Made by a program: the position numbers and the translations under genes. This document shows positions 33,953-42,837 of a stretch of 64,000 bases of DNA, piece after piece. Origin of the DNA: Leifsonia sp. PS1209 (GTDB lineage: Bacteria > Actinomycetota > Actinomycetes > Actinomycetales > Microbacteriaceae). Position 1 is the stretch's first letter; each line of letters opens with the position of its first letter. The notes under the pieces are model-generated. The model made no database searches. It had not been told where the DNA came from and saw nothing but the letters and a program-made list of their open reading frames with translations. Location of the stretch: the NCBI RefSeq assembly GCF_012317045.1, contig NZ_CP051154.1:3658001-3722000 (forward strand). Direction: 5' to 3'.

Positions 33953-34720
33953 TCAGCGCTTGCGGCCGGCGAGCATCGCCTTCCACACCCCGTCGGCCAT
34001 TCGCTCGGGGGTGAGCACCCGCGCGAGCAGCGGGTCGACGGCTCCGTCGAGCATCCACGGCCGGACCACCGCGGTGACCCTGACGTGACCGAAGCCCTGG
34101 TGCCGCAGTTCGGCACGCAGGCTGTCGCTCCAGGCGACGACCGCTGCCACGGACGCGCTGTGGACAGCCCCGACATCGCCCGCCCCGGCGCCCGCCCCAG
34201 CGCCGGTGCCGCCCGCGATGGTGACGATGCGGGCCTCCCTGGCGCTCGAGATCATGGCGGGAAGGAACTCGCGCGCGATGTGCATCGGGGCGAGCGCGTT
34301 GATCAGCATGGTGCGGCGGGTGTCGTCGCCGTTGTCGTGCTCCCAGAACGGGGAGCTGCGCACGATTCCCGCGGCATTGACGATCACATCCACGCCGTCC
34401 AGCTCCTTGCGGACCGCCTGCGCCGTCTGCGCGATGGCGCCCAGCTCCGCCAGGTCGAGCACGAAGGGATGCACGGTCGTCCCGGGCCGTCCGGCCGACG
34501 AACTCGGCGACCGGGTGGGGCCGCCCCACGGCGACGCCGAGCGCTGCTCCATCACCTGCGCGCGCAGGCGGGCGGTCAGCGCGGACAGTGCAGCCTCATC
34601 CCGGTCCCAGAGCACGACGGCCGCCGCACCCTCGCGCACGGCGCGCTCCGCGAACAGGTATCCCATCCCGGAGGCGGCGCCCGTGATCAGCACGCGCGCA
34701 CCCCGAACCGTTCTCGTCAT
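33953..34720 (-). CDS. SDR-family protein with degenerate active site
   Basis: A 255-residue Rossmann protein with an intact cofactor turn (VLITGAASGMGYLFAERA) and the NAAG stretch (VIVNAAGIVRSS). The catalytic part is altered: where SDRs have S...YxxxK, this reads IAGGTGAG...VGAVHSASVAAVVAWSDSLRAEL, with His for the Tyr and Val for the Lys. A Gly/Ala-rich loop replaces the Ser region, and there is a Ser/Pro-rich insertion of about 25 residues near position 60. It may bind NAD(P) without reducing substrates. It lies 39 bp downstream of the AlkD-like gene. Confidence 0.75.
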   Translation of the reverse strand: MTRTVRGARVLITGAASGMGYLFAERAVREGAAAVVLWDRDEAALSALTARLRAQVMEQRSASPWGGPTRSPSSSAGRPGTTVHPFVLDLAELGAIAQTAQAVRKELDGVDVIVNAAGIVRSSPFWEHDNGDDTRRTMLINALAPMHIAREFLPAMISSAREARIVTIAGGTGAGAGAGAGDVGAVHSASVAAVVAWSDSLRAELRHQGFGHVRVTAVVRPWMLDGAVDPLLARVLTPERMADGVWKAMLAGRKR

Positions 34721-34759
34721 AGGTACATCATCCCAAGTCGAGGGAGGCCCCGTGCTGCG

Positions 34760-35488
34760 TCACCGCCGGGCGCGGTACTCCGCCCGCACCTCCGGCGTCA
34801 GGTGCTCGGTGGCGTAGCTCAGCATGGTGCGCGGCATCCGGGGCGCGTACTCGTCCAGGAACGCGAGCAGCACCTCCCGGTCGACGCGCTTCCCGACCTC
34901 GCGGAGCATCCAGCCGACCGCCTTGTGTATGAGGTCCTCCCGGTCGTCGAGGAGCCTGGCCGCGAGGTCGACGGTGGTGGATGCGTCCCCGCGTTTGATG
35001 AACGCGAAGGTGCTGAGCACGGCGACGCGACGCTCCCAGAGCACCTTGCTGGCCGCCAGTTCGTCGAGCACGTCGCGGGGGCGATCCCAGAGGAACGCGC
35101 CCAGGATGTACTCGGCGGACGAGTCGACCAGATCCCAATTGTTCACGCGGCCTCGTCGCACCGCATCTACGTAGAACGCCGCCAGTTCCTCGCGCCGCGC
35201 GTCGTCACGGGCCGCGGGACGGCTGGCGAGCTCGAACTCGCGATTGAGGATGATGAGCGCGGCGAGGCGGTGCTCGTGCACCTCACTGTCCAGCAGCTCG
35301 CGCAGCTGGTCGAGAGGCAGGCCGCCGAAGCGCTTGGCGACGGCGCGGGTCTGCGGCACGCGCACGCCGATGAAGACATCGTCCTCCCCGTACTCCCCTT
35401 TCCCCGCCTTGAAGAAGCGCTGCAGGAACACCGCGTCCTCCGGGCTGGCCACCTTCGCGAGCGCATCCCGCACCTCTGCTGCCGTCAC
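34760..35488 (-). CDS. DNA alkylation repair protein, AlkD-like
   Basis: A 242-residue all-helical HEAT-like repeat protein: FFKAGKGEYGEDDVFIGVRVPQTRAVAKRF, EHRLAALIILNREFE, VNNWDLVDSSAEYILGAFLWD, WERRVAVLSTFAFIKRG, DLIHKAVGWMLREVGKRV and MPRTMLSYATEHLTPE. The NNWDLVD and IHKAVGWMLREVG motifs are typical of AlkD-family glycosylases that excise alkylated bases. GTG 35488 has TATGCT 6 nt upstream, so the mRNA is leaderless; the frame further upstream is not AlkD-like. Confidence 0.87.
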   Translation of the reverse strand: MTAAEVRDALAKVASPEDAVFLQRFFKAGKGEYGEDDVFIGVRVPQTRAVAKRFGGLPLDQLRELLDSEVHEHRLAALIILNREFELASRPAARDDARREELAAFYVDAVRRGRVNNWDLVDSSAEYILGAFLWDRPRDVLDELAASKVLWERRVAVLSTFAFIKRGDASTTVDLAARLLDDREDLIHKAVGWMLREVGKRVDREVLLAFLDEYAPRMPRTMLSYATEHLTPEVRAEYRARR

Positions 35489-35669
35489 CCGGCGAGCATA
35501 GCGAGGCGTCCTGGCGCTGGAAAAGTGCGTCGGCGAGCCGCGGGGCGCAAGGGACGACACCGGATGGGCAATAAAAGTTCGAAGACGAGTGGATAGGCTC
35601 GAATGCGGGCGCGCTCTGCGTCCGGACCAAGCGCCGCAGCCGCGGACGACCAACGACGGGAGGTTCGTC

Positions 35670-37115
35670 ATGTCACAATTCGTTTCCCAGTTCAGTGCAA
35701 ACGCCATTGTCGGAGAGCCCGAGGTCGTCGAGGACGTCCGTTCCGTGCGGTCGCTGGCGACGCATCCCGCGTGGCTGGCCCTCAAAGAGGCCGCCGTCGC
35801 TCTGCAGCAGGTGCAGGTCAAGGATGGGTCCGTGCCGGAGGAGGCCGACAAGGCCGGCGCAGCACAGCAGGTGGATGCGGTCATCGCGTCGATCGCCGAG
35901 CTCGCTCCGCACTTCCCACACGACGCCGCCTACCTGGATGCGCTGCAGGCCGACTTCCGCCGCTGGGCGGACGAGGGCCTCGGCGTCCCGGACTTCCTGG
36001 ACTCGCTGAACGCGTTCCAGCCGCAGCAGCACCGCGTCGACGGGCTCGGCCACCTGGTCGTGTTCCCGATGTACACGCAGAACGGTTCGACCAACCGCCT
36101 CGTCGAGGCCGTGCTGGTCGAGGTGATCTGGCCGGAGTTCATCGCGGAGCTCGAAGCGGGCGACTACGGCAACAAGCTGTTCGTGCCGCTCCGGTTCGTT
36201 GACTTCACCCCCGGATACGACACCAACTCCGCCGTGCTGTTCCCCGAGACGGTGGCCATGCGCGAGATCCCGCAGTTCACCTGGGGCGCGATCTTCCAGG
36301 ACCGCGAAGCCGCCAGATACCGCAGGGTGGTGCGCGCGGCTTCGGAGATCACGAAGCTGCAACTGCCGGAGGATGCGGCGGCGATGCTGGACGACCAGAA
36401 GCTCGCGGAGGAGACCTTCGTGATGTGGGACCTCATCCACGACCGCAGTCACATGCGCGGGGATCTGCCGTTCGATCCGTTCATGATCAAGCAGCGGATG
36501 CCGTTCTTCCTCTACTCGCTGGAGGAGCTGCGCTGCGACCTGACGGCGTTCCGCGAGTCCGTGCGGCAGGAGCGTGAGCTGAAGGCGCTGCCGGATGCGG
36601 AGCTCTCCGACTCGCAGCGGGAGATCCGTGACCACGCGAAGCTGGTGCAGTACGCGGTGATCTTCGACCGGATCTTCCGGTTCGCGATCACCGGCAGCCG
36701 CGTCCGGAACTACGACGGCCTGGGCGGGCAGTTGCTGTTCGCGTGGATGCACCAGCACGACGTGCTGCACTGGACGGACACGCAGCTCACCATCGACTGG
36801 GACGGTGTTCCCGAGGTCGTCGTCGCACTCAGCGACCGGATCAACGACCTGTACTGGCGGTCCATCGACCGTCCCAAGGTGGCGCACTGGCTGGCCGCGT
36901 ACGAGATGCTGACCGAGACGCTCACCCCGAACCCGGCATCCAACTGGGCGCGAGGGCTTCCGGATGAGATCCTCGCCGGGGTGCCGAAGGGCTACACCGA
37001 CGCGGTGCTGGACGACGAGTTCCCGCTCTCGATGTTCTACGAGGCGCTGAACAAGAAGATGGCCACCGTCATCGAATCCACCGCAGGCATCACCGGCCAC
37101 TCGGACGACAAGTGA
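35670..37115 (+). CDS. DUF6421 family protein
   Basis: A 481-residue soluble protein from ATG 35670, preceded by GGGAGG. It matches actinobacterial proteins known only as DUF6421: HLVVFPMYTQNGSTNRLVEAVLVEVIWPEFI, FVPLRFVDFTPGYDTNSAVLFPETVA, MWDLIHDRSHMRGDLPFDPFMIKQRMPFFLYSLEELRCDL and LLFAWMHQHDVLHWTDTQL. Several conserved His and Asp residues (HDRSH, HQHDVLH) could bind a metal, suggesting an enzyme. No function is known. The stop overlaps the start of an SDR gene. Confidence 0.8.
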   Translation: MSQFVSQFSANAIVGEPEVVEDVRSVRSLATHPAWLALKEAAVALQQVQVKDGSVPEEADKAGAAQQVDAVIASIAELAPHFPHDAAYLDALQADFRRWADEGLGVPDFLDSLNAFQPQQHRVDGLGHLVVFPMYTQNGSTNRLVEAVLVEVIWPEFIAELEAGDYGNKLFVPLRFVDFTPGYDTNSAVLFPETVAMREIPQFTWGAIFQDREAARYRRVVRAASEITKLQLPEDAAAMLDDQKLAEETFVMWDLIHDRSHMRGDLPFDPFMIKQRMPFFLYSLEELRCDLTAFRESVRQERELKALPDAELSDSQREIRDHAKLVQYAVIFDRIFRFAITGSRVRNYDGLGGQLLFAWMHQHDVLHWTDTQLTIDWDGVPEVVVALSDRINDLYWRSIDRPKVAHWLAAYEMLTETLTPNPASNWARGLPDEILAGVPKGYTDAVLDDEFPLSMFYEALNKKMATVIESTAGITGHSDDK

Positions 37116-37792
37116 CGGAAAGCCTGCCCCTCTCCGGGCGGCTGGTGCTGGTCGCGGGTGCGACCAGCACCAGCGGCGAGGCCGTGTCGCGCTCGCTCGT
37201 CGAGGCGGGCGCGACGGTCCTCGCCGTCGGCACGCGGCCGGAGGCGCTCGACGCCCTGGCCGCTGCCGTGCCGGGCGTCGACACCCGGGTCTGCGACCTG
37301 GCCGACCGGGATGCTGTGGCCGAGCTGGCCATGCGCATCCACCTGAAGTTCGGCGCGATCGACGGGCTGATCCACCTGGTCGGCGGCTGGCGAGGCGGCG
37401 GCGGGATCGCGGGGCAGTCCGACGACGACTGGGACTTCCTGGAGCGCGGGTTCCGCACGCTGCGCAACACGACGCGGGTGGTCTACGACGACCTCGTCGC
37501 GTCGCCGGCCGGGCGGCTCGCCATCGTGTCGTCCACCGCGGTGGAGCGGCCGTACGCCGGTGGCGCGAACTACGCCGCGGCGAAGGCGGCCGCAGACGCG
37601 TGGACCAGGTCGGTCGCGCAGGGGTTCGCGAAAGAGGCGCCGAACGCGGCGGCCGTCGTCTTCGTGGTGACGTCGCTGTCCGGGCTCGAGGACACGCTCG
37701 GCGCAGCCGTCGTGCAGCTCTGGGAGGGCGATCCCTCCACAATCAACGGCACGCGCGAGTTGCTCACAACTTCCGCCGACGCCGCGAACTGA
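37112..37792 (+). CDS. Short-chain dehydrogenase/reductase
   Basis: A 226-residue SDR from GTG 37112, overlapping the DUF6421 stop. The cofactor turn is VLVAGATSTSGEAVSRSL; the catalytic set is complete with IVSSTAV (Ser), and NYAAAKAAADAW (Tyr and Lys). The region HLVGGWRGGGG replaces the usual NNAG. Co-translation with DUF6421 suggests that the two act on the same compound. It is short for the family but appears intact. Confidence 0.83.
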   Translation: MTESLPLSGRLVLVAGATSTSGEAVSRSLVEAGATVLAVGTRPEALDALAAAVPGVDTRVCDLADRDAVAELAMRIHLKFGAIDGLIHLVGGWRGGGGIAGQSDDDWDFLERGFRTLRNTTRVVYDDLVASPAGRLAIVSSTAVERPYAGGANYAAAKAAADAWTRSVAQGFAKEAPNAAAVVFVVTSLSGLEDTLGAAVVQLWEGDPSTINGTRELLTTSADAAN

Positions 37793-37819
37793 CTCTCTCA
37801 CTCCTGCAAGGATGGATAC

Positions 37820-38890
37820 GTGACGCTACAACTCCATGACCTCAACCTGCGCGGATTCGCCTCCGACAACTACGCGGGTGTCCACCCCGAGATCCTCGAC
37901 GCCATCGCGGCCGCCAACGAAGGCCACCAGATCGCCTACGGCGAAGACGTCTACACGGCACGCCTGCACGACGTGTTCGCCGAGCACTTCGGCGAGGGCG
38001 TCCAGGTCTTCCCTGTGTTCAACGGCACGGGGGCGAATGTCGTCGGACTGCAGTCGATGCTCCCCCGCTGGGGCGCGGTGGTGTGCGCGAAGACGGCGCA
38101 CATCAACACCGACGAGGCAGGGGCTCCCGAGCGGGTCGCCGGCATCAAGCTGCTGCAGATCGAGACCCCGGATGGCAAGCTCACCCCCGACCTGATCGAC
38201 AAGGAGGCGTGGGGCTGGGGCGACGAGCACCGGGCCCAGCCGCTCGTCGTGTCCATCACCCAGACCACCGAGCTCGGCACGGCATACAGCGTCGACGAGG
38301 TCAGGGCGATCGCCGACCATGTCCACTCGCTCGGCATGAAGCTGCACATGGACGGCGCACGCATCGCGAACGCTGCAGCATCGCTCGGCGCCCCCCTGCG
38401 CGCGTTCACCACCGACGCCGGCGTGGACGTGCTCAGCTTCGGCGGCACCAAGAACGGGATGCTCTACGGCGAGGCCGTCGTCGTGCTCAACCCCGAGGCG
38501 TCCGAGGGGCTGATCTACCTGCGCAAGCTGAACATGCAGCTCGCGTCGAAGATGCGCTTCATCTCGGCCCAGCTGATCGCGCTGCTCACGGACGACCTCT
38601 ACCTGCGCTCCGCATCGCACGCGAACGCGATGGCGCACCGTCTCCGTACGGCGCTCGAAGCCGGCATCGCCGACGGGAGCATCGAGGGTGTCGGGTTCAG
38701 CCAGGCGACGCAGTCGAACGGCGTGTTCGCCACGCTGCCCGCCGGCGTCGCCGACCGCCTGCGCGAGCACTTCCGCTTCTACGACTGGGATGCGGCGCGT
38801 CACGAGGTGCGCTGGATGTGCTCGTTCGACACCACCGAGCACGACATCGACGCGTTCGTGGACGCCCTGAAGCAGGAGCTCGCCGCCTAA
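37820..38890 (+). CDS. Low-specificity threonine aldolase / beta-eliminating lyase family
   Basis: A 356-residue PLP enzyme. FASDNYAGVHPEILDAIAAANEGHQIAYGEDVYTARL is the family start, followed by FPVFNGTGANVVGLQSML, KLHMDGARIANAAASLG (Asp for the PLP nitrogen, Arg) and VDVLSFGGTKNGMLYGEAVV with the Schiff-base Lys. It would cleave threonine to glycine and acetaldehyde. The GTG follows AAGGA at 7 nt. The gene ends before a 242-bp region with strong RNA-like structure. Confidence 0.9.
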   Translation: MTLQLHDLNLRGFASDNYAGVHPEILDAIAAANEGHQIAYGEDVYTARLHDVFAEHFGEGVQVFPVFNGTGANVVGLQSMLPRWGAVVCAKTAHINTDEAGAPERVAGIKLLQIETPDGKLTPDLIDKEAWGWGDEHRAQPLVVSITQTTELGTAYSVDEVRAIADHVHSLGMKLHMDGARIANAAASLGAPLRAFTTDAGVDVLSFGGTKNGMLYGEAVVVLNPEASEGLIYLRKLNMQLASKMRFISAQLIALLTDDLYLRSASHANAMAHRLRTALEAGIADGSIEGVGFSQATQSNGVFATLPAGVADRLREHFRFYDWDAARHEVRWMCSFDTTEHDIDAFVDALKQELAA

Positions 38891-39132
38891 GCAGTGCGGT
38901 TTTTGCGCTACAGCGTCGGATTTCTGACGTCAAGAGGTGCGAACACCCCAAGTGAGGGCCAGAATGACACTCCTACTGGGGTACAAAACGTGTCCTCCAT
39001 ATGACCCACACGAGCACTTTTTTCGCTAGTCTGTAATAGCCGGCGGAGGAACCCGAATATCCTCCGAAGGTAACCCCGAACGTATGCCGGGCTGCGTGGA
39101 TTCCCTAGGTCCCCGCACCCGGCATCGTGGGT
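38891..39132. other. Gene-free interval with strong secondary-structure potential
   Basis: Between two convergent stop codons. It holds three stems: CCCCA-AGTG / CACT-TGGGG (38946-38982), CGGAGGA / TCCTCCG (39044-39066) and ATGCCGGG / CCCGGCAT (39083-39125) with an inner TGCG-t-GGA / TCC-c-CGCA. A TGTAAT box at 39032-39037 could be a promoter just before the second stem. No T-tract terminator is seen. This may be a small RNA or riboswitch-like leader without its gene. Confidence 0.4.
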
Positions 39133-39909
39133 TTAACGGGTGGGTTCGGTGGCGGGTTCGGTCCAGTACGCATAGCGGGACGCCTCGACGAAACCGAGCC
39201 GCTCGTAGAGAGCGCGAGCCGGGGAGTTGGCAGCTGTGACCTGTAACCACAGGTACCGGATCCCGTGCCGTTCGGCGTCGGCGGCGAGAGCTCGGATGAT
39301 GGCCGCTGCGTGCCCGCGGCGGCGTTGGTCCGGCCTGGTCGCCACGGCGAACACGCCGCCCCACTCGCCCACGATGGCAAGGCGCGCGACGGCGTCCGGA
39401 TGGTCGGGGTCGCCCGTTGAGGCGTAGAGCGCCGGGCCGCCGGTGAGGATGCGCTCGGCGACGGCCTCTGCGTCGGCGTCGCCGCGCCCGTCGACGGACC
39501 ACCAGAGGTCCATCCAGGCACGGGATGGGGTGGTGGCGATGGAGAGCGGTGCGGCAGGGGTGGAGACACCGGCTGACGCGACAGCGGCTCGGTCGGCGAC
39601 GAGGACGAGGGTGTCGGAGTGTTCGCGATAGCCCCTCGCGGCGAGCGCAGAGACGAGAGCGGGGTCGGTGGCCGGGCTGACCTGGAACACCGTGGGGAGG
39701 CCGCGGTCGCGGTATGCGCGCTCGGCCGCGGCGAGCGTGGCGGGCAGGCTCTCCGCATCCACTCGGCCGGTGGGGAGGACCGAGTTGGCGCGGTTGGTGA
39801 CGCCGGAGGCGAAGCGGAGGGTCCAGGAGCCGAGGGGTTCGCGCTGGACGGAGGGCCAGCCGCGGTCGGCGAGCACGTCCAGCTCGGCGGGCGACGGGAG
39901 GGACTGCAT
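39133..39909 (-). CDS. GNAT family N-acetyltransferase
   Basis: A 258-residue protein from ATG 39909, which has TAGCGT 7 nt upstream and no ribosome site. The C-terminal GNAT domain contains WGGVFAVATRPDQRRRGHAAAIIRALAADAE, the acetyl-CoA motif A (RRRGHA), and YLWLQVTAANSPARALYERLGFVEASRYAYW, motif B. The N-terminal about 110 residues form a second, weaker GNAT-like half (NRANSVLPTGRVDAESL, then AAERAYRDRGLPTVFQVS), a layout seen in two-domain GNATs. The substrate is unknown. Confidence 0.82.
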   Translation of the reverse strand: MQSLPSPAELDVLADRGWPSVQREPLGSWTLRFASGVTNRANSVLPTGRVDAESLPATLAAAERAYRDRGLPTVFQVSPATDPALVSALAARGYREHSDTLVLVADRAAVASAGVSTPAAPLSIATTPSRAWMDLWWSVDGRGDADAEAVAERILTGGPALYASTGDPDHPDAVARLAIVGEWGGVFAVATRPDQRRRGHAAAIIRALAADAERHGIRYLWLQVTAANSPARALYERLGFVEASRYAYWTEPATEPTR

Positions 39910-40009
39910 GACGGCAACGCTATCCCGGAACGATGGCATCGCCGGTTGACTCCGCCGGGGAGGCGAGTAGCGTCGGTGAGCGGCTGATGCCGCACCCGAA
40001 AGGACCGAA

Positions 40010-40303
40010 ATGACCGAGACGCTGACCGAATCCGTCGTCGCCGGACTGGGCGCGAAGACCGTCGCGCACGTGGTCCACTACCGACGCAAGACCTACGTGA
40101 CCAAGCCGTCCGAAGGGTATGCGCTGTTGAAGCGCATCCGGACGCTGCTCAAAGACGGCACCACCGATCTCGTTCCCCTGGTGCACAGGGACGGCTTCGT
40201 GTGGCTCGCGATCGGGCCGGGCATCCCGGTCTCCGTCGACGAGATCGAGTCGGACCCCGGACACAGCGACCACCACACGCTCAAGCGGCTCGGGCTGGAT
40301 TAG
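40010..40303 (+). CDS. Conserved hypothetical protein, 97 residues
   Basis: A small soluble protein starting MTETLTESVVAGLGAKTVAHVVHYRRKTYVTKPSEGYALLKRIRTLLKDG and ending SDHHTLKRLGLD. AAAGGACCG precedes the ATG. The basic middle and short helices are compatible with a nucleic acid- or protein-binding role, but I recognise no family. It stands between divergent and convergent neighbours and is probably monocistronic. Confidence 0.6.
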   Translation: MTETLTESVVAGLGAKTVAHVVHYRRKTYVTKPSEGYALLKRIRTLLKDGTTDLVPLVHRDGFVWLAIGPGIPVSVDEIESDPGHSDHHTLKRLGLD

Positions 40304-40333
40304 CCCGAGCCTGCTCGATGCGTGCGGCCGAGG

Positions 40334-41401
40334 TTACGCTCCGGCGACCGGGACGAGGTCGCGCTTGCGCGGCGACCGGTCAGCGGCCGGCGCGGTGGCG
40401 ACGGCCGGTTCGGGGGGCGCTGCCGGCTTGACAGGAACGGCGGGCTTCGCCGGGGCGGCCGGTGCCTGCGCATTCGGTGCCTGCGCATCCACGGCAGGAG
40501 CATCCTGGGCGCCCTCCGCCGCCGTGAACTCGCGCAGCCACGGCACGAGGTCTTTGCCGAGGTCGTCGCGGGCGGCGGCCAGCTGGACGATCGCCTTGAT
40601 GTAGTCGAGACGGTCGCCCGTGTCGTAGCGGCGACCGGAGAAGACCACGCCGTGCACGCCGCCTGTCCAGTCCGGAGCCGTCGCGAGGCCCTGCAGCGCA
40701 TCCGTCAGCTGGATCTCGCCACCCTTGCCCGGCTCCGTCTTCTCGAGAATGTCGAAGATCTCCGGGCGGAGGACGTAGCGGCCGATCACCGCGTAGTTCG
40801 ACGGAGCGCTCGCGCGGTCGGGCTTCTCGACCAGTCCGGTGATGCGCACCACGTCGTCCTCGTCCGTCTCCACCACAGCGGCGGCGCCGTAGAGGTGGAT
40901 CTGGCTGGGGTCCACCTCGAGGAGTGCCACGACCGTCGTGTTCAGCTGCTGCTGCACCTCCAGCATCCTGGACAGCAGCGGGTCGCGGGCGTCGATGATG
41001 TCGTCGCCGAGGAGCACGGCGAACGGCTCGTGACCGATGTGCATCTTGGCGCGCAGCACGGCGTGGCCGAGGCCCTTCGGGTCGCCCTGGCGCACGTAGT
41101 GCATGTCGGCGAGCGCCGTGGACTGGTTCACCTTCTCCAGGCGGTCGAGGTCGCCCTTCCTGGCGAGGGTGTCCTCGAGTTCGGTGTTGCGATCGAAGTG
41201 GTTCTCAAGTGCGTTCTTGTTGCGGCCGGTGACGAGCAGCACGTCGTGGAGCCCCGCGCCGACCGCCTCCTCGACCACGTACTGGATGGCCGGCTTGTCG
41301 ACGACCGGCAGCATCTCTTTCGGCATGGCCTTGGTGGCGGGCAGGAAGCGGGTGCCGAGCCCGGCGGCGGGGATGACGGCCTTGGTGACGTAACTGGACA
41401 T
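40334..41401 (-). CDS. galU: UTP-glucose-1-phosphate uridylyltransferase
   Basis: A 355-residue nucleotidyltransferase from ATG 41401 with AGAGGAAA upstream. Signatures are KAVIPAAGLGTRFLPATKAMPKEMLPVVDKPAIQYVVEEA, FAVLLGDDIIDAR, GLVEKPDRASAPSNYAVIGRYVLRPEIF and GGEIQLTDAL. It makes UDP-glucose. The last about 55 residues are an Ala/Pro-rich extension not seen in typical GalU. It is the last gene of a synthase-exopolysaccharide operon and would supply the sugar donor used by Ugd and the glycosyltransferase. Confidence 0.95.
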   Translation of the reverse strand: MSSYVTKAVIPAAGLGTRFLPATKAMPKEMLPVVDKPAIQYVVEEAVGAGLHDVLLVTGRNKNALENHFDRNTELEDTLARKGDLDRLEKVNQSTALADMHYVRQGDPKGLGHAVLRAKMHIGHEPFAVLLGDDIIDARDPLLSRMLEVQQQLNTTVVALLEVDPSQIHLYGAAAVVETDEDDVVRITGLVEKPDRASAPSNYAVIGRYVLRPEIFDILEKTEPGKGGEIQLTDALQGLATAPDWTGGVHGVVFSGRRYDTGDRLDYIKAIVQLAAARDDLGKDLVPWLREFTAAEGAQDAPAVDAQAPNAQAPAAPAKPAVPVKPAAPPEPAVATAPAADRSPRKRDLVPVAGA

Positions 41402-41417
41402 GATGGTTTCCTCTCGT

Positions 41418-42812
41418 TCAGCGCACGCCGGCAAGGGCGGCGAGGTCGTCGGCGATGGGGGCGCCCTCCGGCACCCTGCCCATGACGTGCACGGCCCAGC
41501 CGGCACGCGACCAGGCGGTGGCGTCGAGGCAGTTGCGGGCGTCGATCACGGTCTTGCCGTGCACGATGGCGGCGAGCGCGGCCGGGTCGGCCTCCACGAA
41601 CTCGGGCCACTCCGTGAGCACGACCGTGACGTCTGCCCCGTTCACCGCCTCCTCGACGGAGTCGGCGTAGCCGAGCGTCGGGAACATGCGCTGGGCGGTG
41701 GCACGCGCCTCCGGGTCGTAGACGACGACCTGGGCTCCGCGGAGGTGCAGGGCCGCAGCCACGTTGAGGGCCGGTGAGTCGCGCACGTCGTCGGTGTGCG
41801 GCTTGAACGCGGCGCCGAGCACGCCGATCCTGCGGTTGAGCACGGAGCCGCCGCAGGCTTCGAGGGCGAGGTCGATGACCCGCTGGCGGCGGCCCATGTT
41901 GATCTCGTCGACCTGCTGCAGGAGTCCGACGGCCGCGTGGGCGCCGAGCTCGCTCGACCGGTGCATCAGGGCGCGGATGTCCTTGGGCAGGCACCCTCCG
42001 CCGAAGCCGAGCCCCGCGTTGAGGAACTGGCGGCCGATGCGCACGTCGTGACCGAGCGCATCCGCCAGCAGCGAGACGTCGGCGCCCGCCGCGTCGCACA
42101 CCTCTGCGATGGCGTTGATGAACGAGATCTTGGTGGCGAGGAACGCGTTCGCGCTCACCTTCACCAGCTCGGCGGTCGGCAGGTCGGCGACGAGCACCGG
42201 CGTCCCCGTCTCGATCGGCGTCGCGTAGATGCGGCGCAGCACCGCCTCCGAGCGCTCCGACGTTCCGCCGAAGACCAGGCGGTCGGGAGAAAGGGTGTCC
42301 TCCACCGCCTTGCCCTCGCGCAGGAACTCGGGGTTCCAGACGAGTTCGGCGGAGACCCCATCCGGAAGCTCGGCGGCGACGATGGCCCGGAGGCGAGCCG
42401 CGGTGCCCACCGGCACCGTCGACTTGCCGACGATGACGCCGTCGTGGGTCATGTTCTGCGCGATCGACCGTGCGGCGGCCTCGACGTAGCTGAGGTTGGC
42501 GGCGAAGCTGCCGGACTGCTGCGGCGTTCCGACGCAGATGAAGTGCACGTCGGCGAGCGCGGTGGCCTCGGCGATGTCGGTGGTGAAGTTCAACCGACCG
42601 GATGCGACGTGCTCGGTGATGAGCTCGGGCAGCCCGGGCTCGAAGAACGGCACACGGCCGTCGCGGAGGGCGTCGACCTTGCTCTGGTCGGTGTCGACGC
42701 CGATCACGTCGAATCCGAGTTCGGCCATCGCCGCCGCGTGGGTCGCGCCGAGGTAACCGGTGCCGATCACGCTGATGCGCGGGGCGGGCTGTTCCTTCTT
42801 CTTGGTCGTCAT
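41418..42812 (-). CDS. ugd: UDP-glucose 6-dehydrogenase
   Basis: A 464-residue enzyme from ATG 42812 (AAAGGA upstream). N-terminal NAD site ISVIGTGYLGATHAAAMAELGFDVIGVD; VWNPEFLREGKAVED, the central FLATKISFINAIAEVCDAAGADV, the catalytic Cys in AGLGFGGGCLPKDIRAL and the C-terminal GAAFKPHTDDVRDSPAL and VVYDPEA are all present. It oxidises UDP-glucose to UDP-glucuronate. The gene lies 16 nt from galU and 25 nt after the GH26 gene, so the operon can make UDP-GlcA for a polysaccharide. Confidence 0.95.
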   Translation of the reverse strand: MTTKKKEQPAPRISVIGTGYLGATHAAAMAELGFDVIGVDTDQSKVDALRDGRVPFFEPGLPELITEHVASGRLNFTTDIAEATALADVHFICVGTPQQSGSFAANLSYVEAAARSIAQNMTHDGVIVGKSTVPVGTAARLRAIVAAELPDGVSAELVWNPEFLREGKAVEDTLSPDRLVFGGTSERSEAVLRRIYATPIETGTPVLVADLPTAELVKVSANAFLATKISFINAIAEVCDAAGADVSLLADALGHDVRIGRQFLNAGLGFGGGCLPKDIRALMHRSSELGAHAAVGLLQQVDEINMGRRQRVIDLALEACGGSVLNRRIGVLGAAFKPHTDDVRDSPALNVAAALHLRGAQVVVYDPEARATAQRMFPTLGYADSVEEAVNGADVTVVLTEWPEFVEADPAALAAIVHGKTVIDARNCLDATAWSRAGWAVHVMGRVPEGAPIADDLAALAGVR

Positions 42813-42837
42813 TCGCGTTGTCCTTTCGCGGGGATGG

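Noticed and set aside
39041..39126. 6C RNA or c-di-AMP (ydaO) riboswitch
   Set aside because: The loops lack the C-runs of 6C RNA and I could not match the conserved ydaO segments; no downstream cell-wall gene follows.
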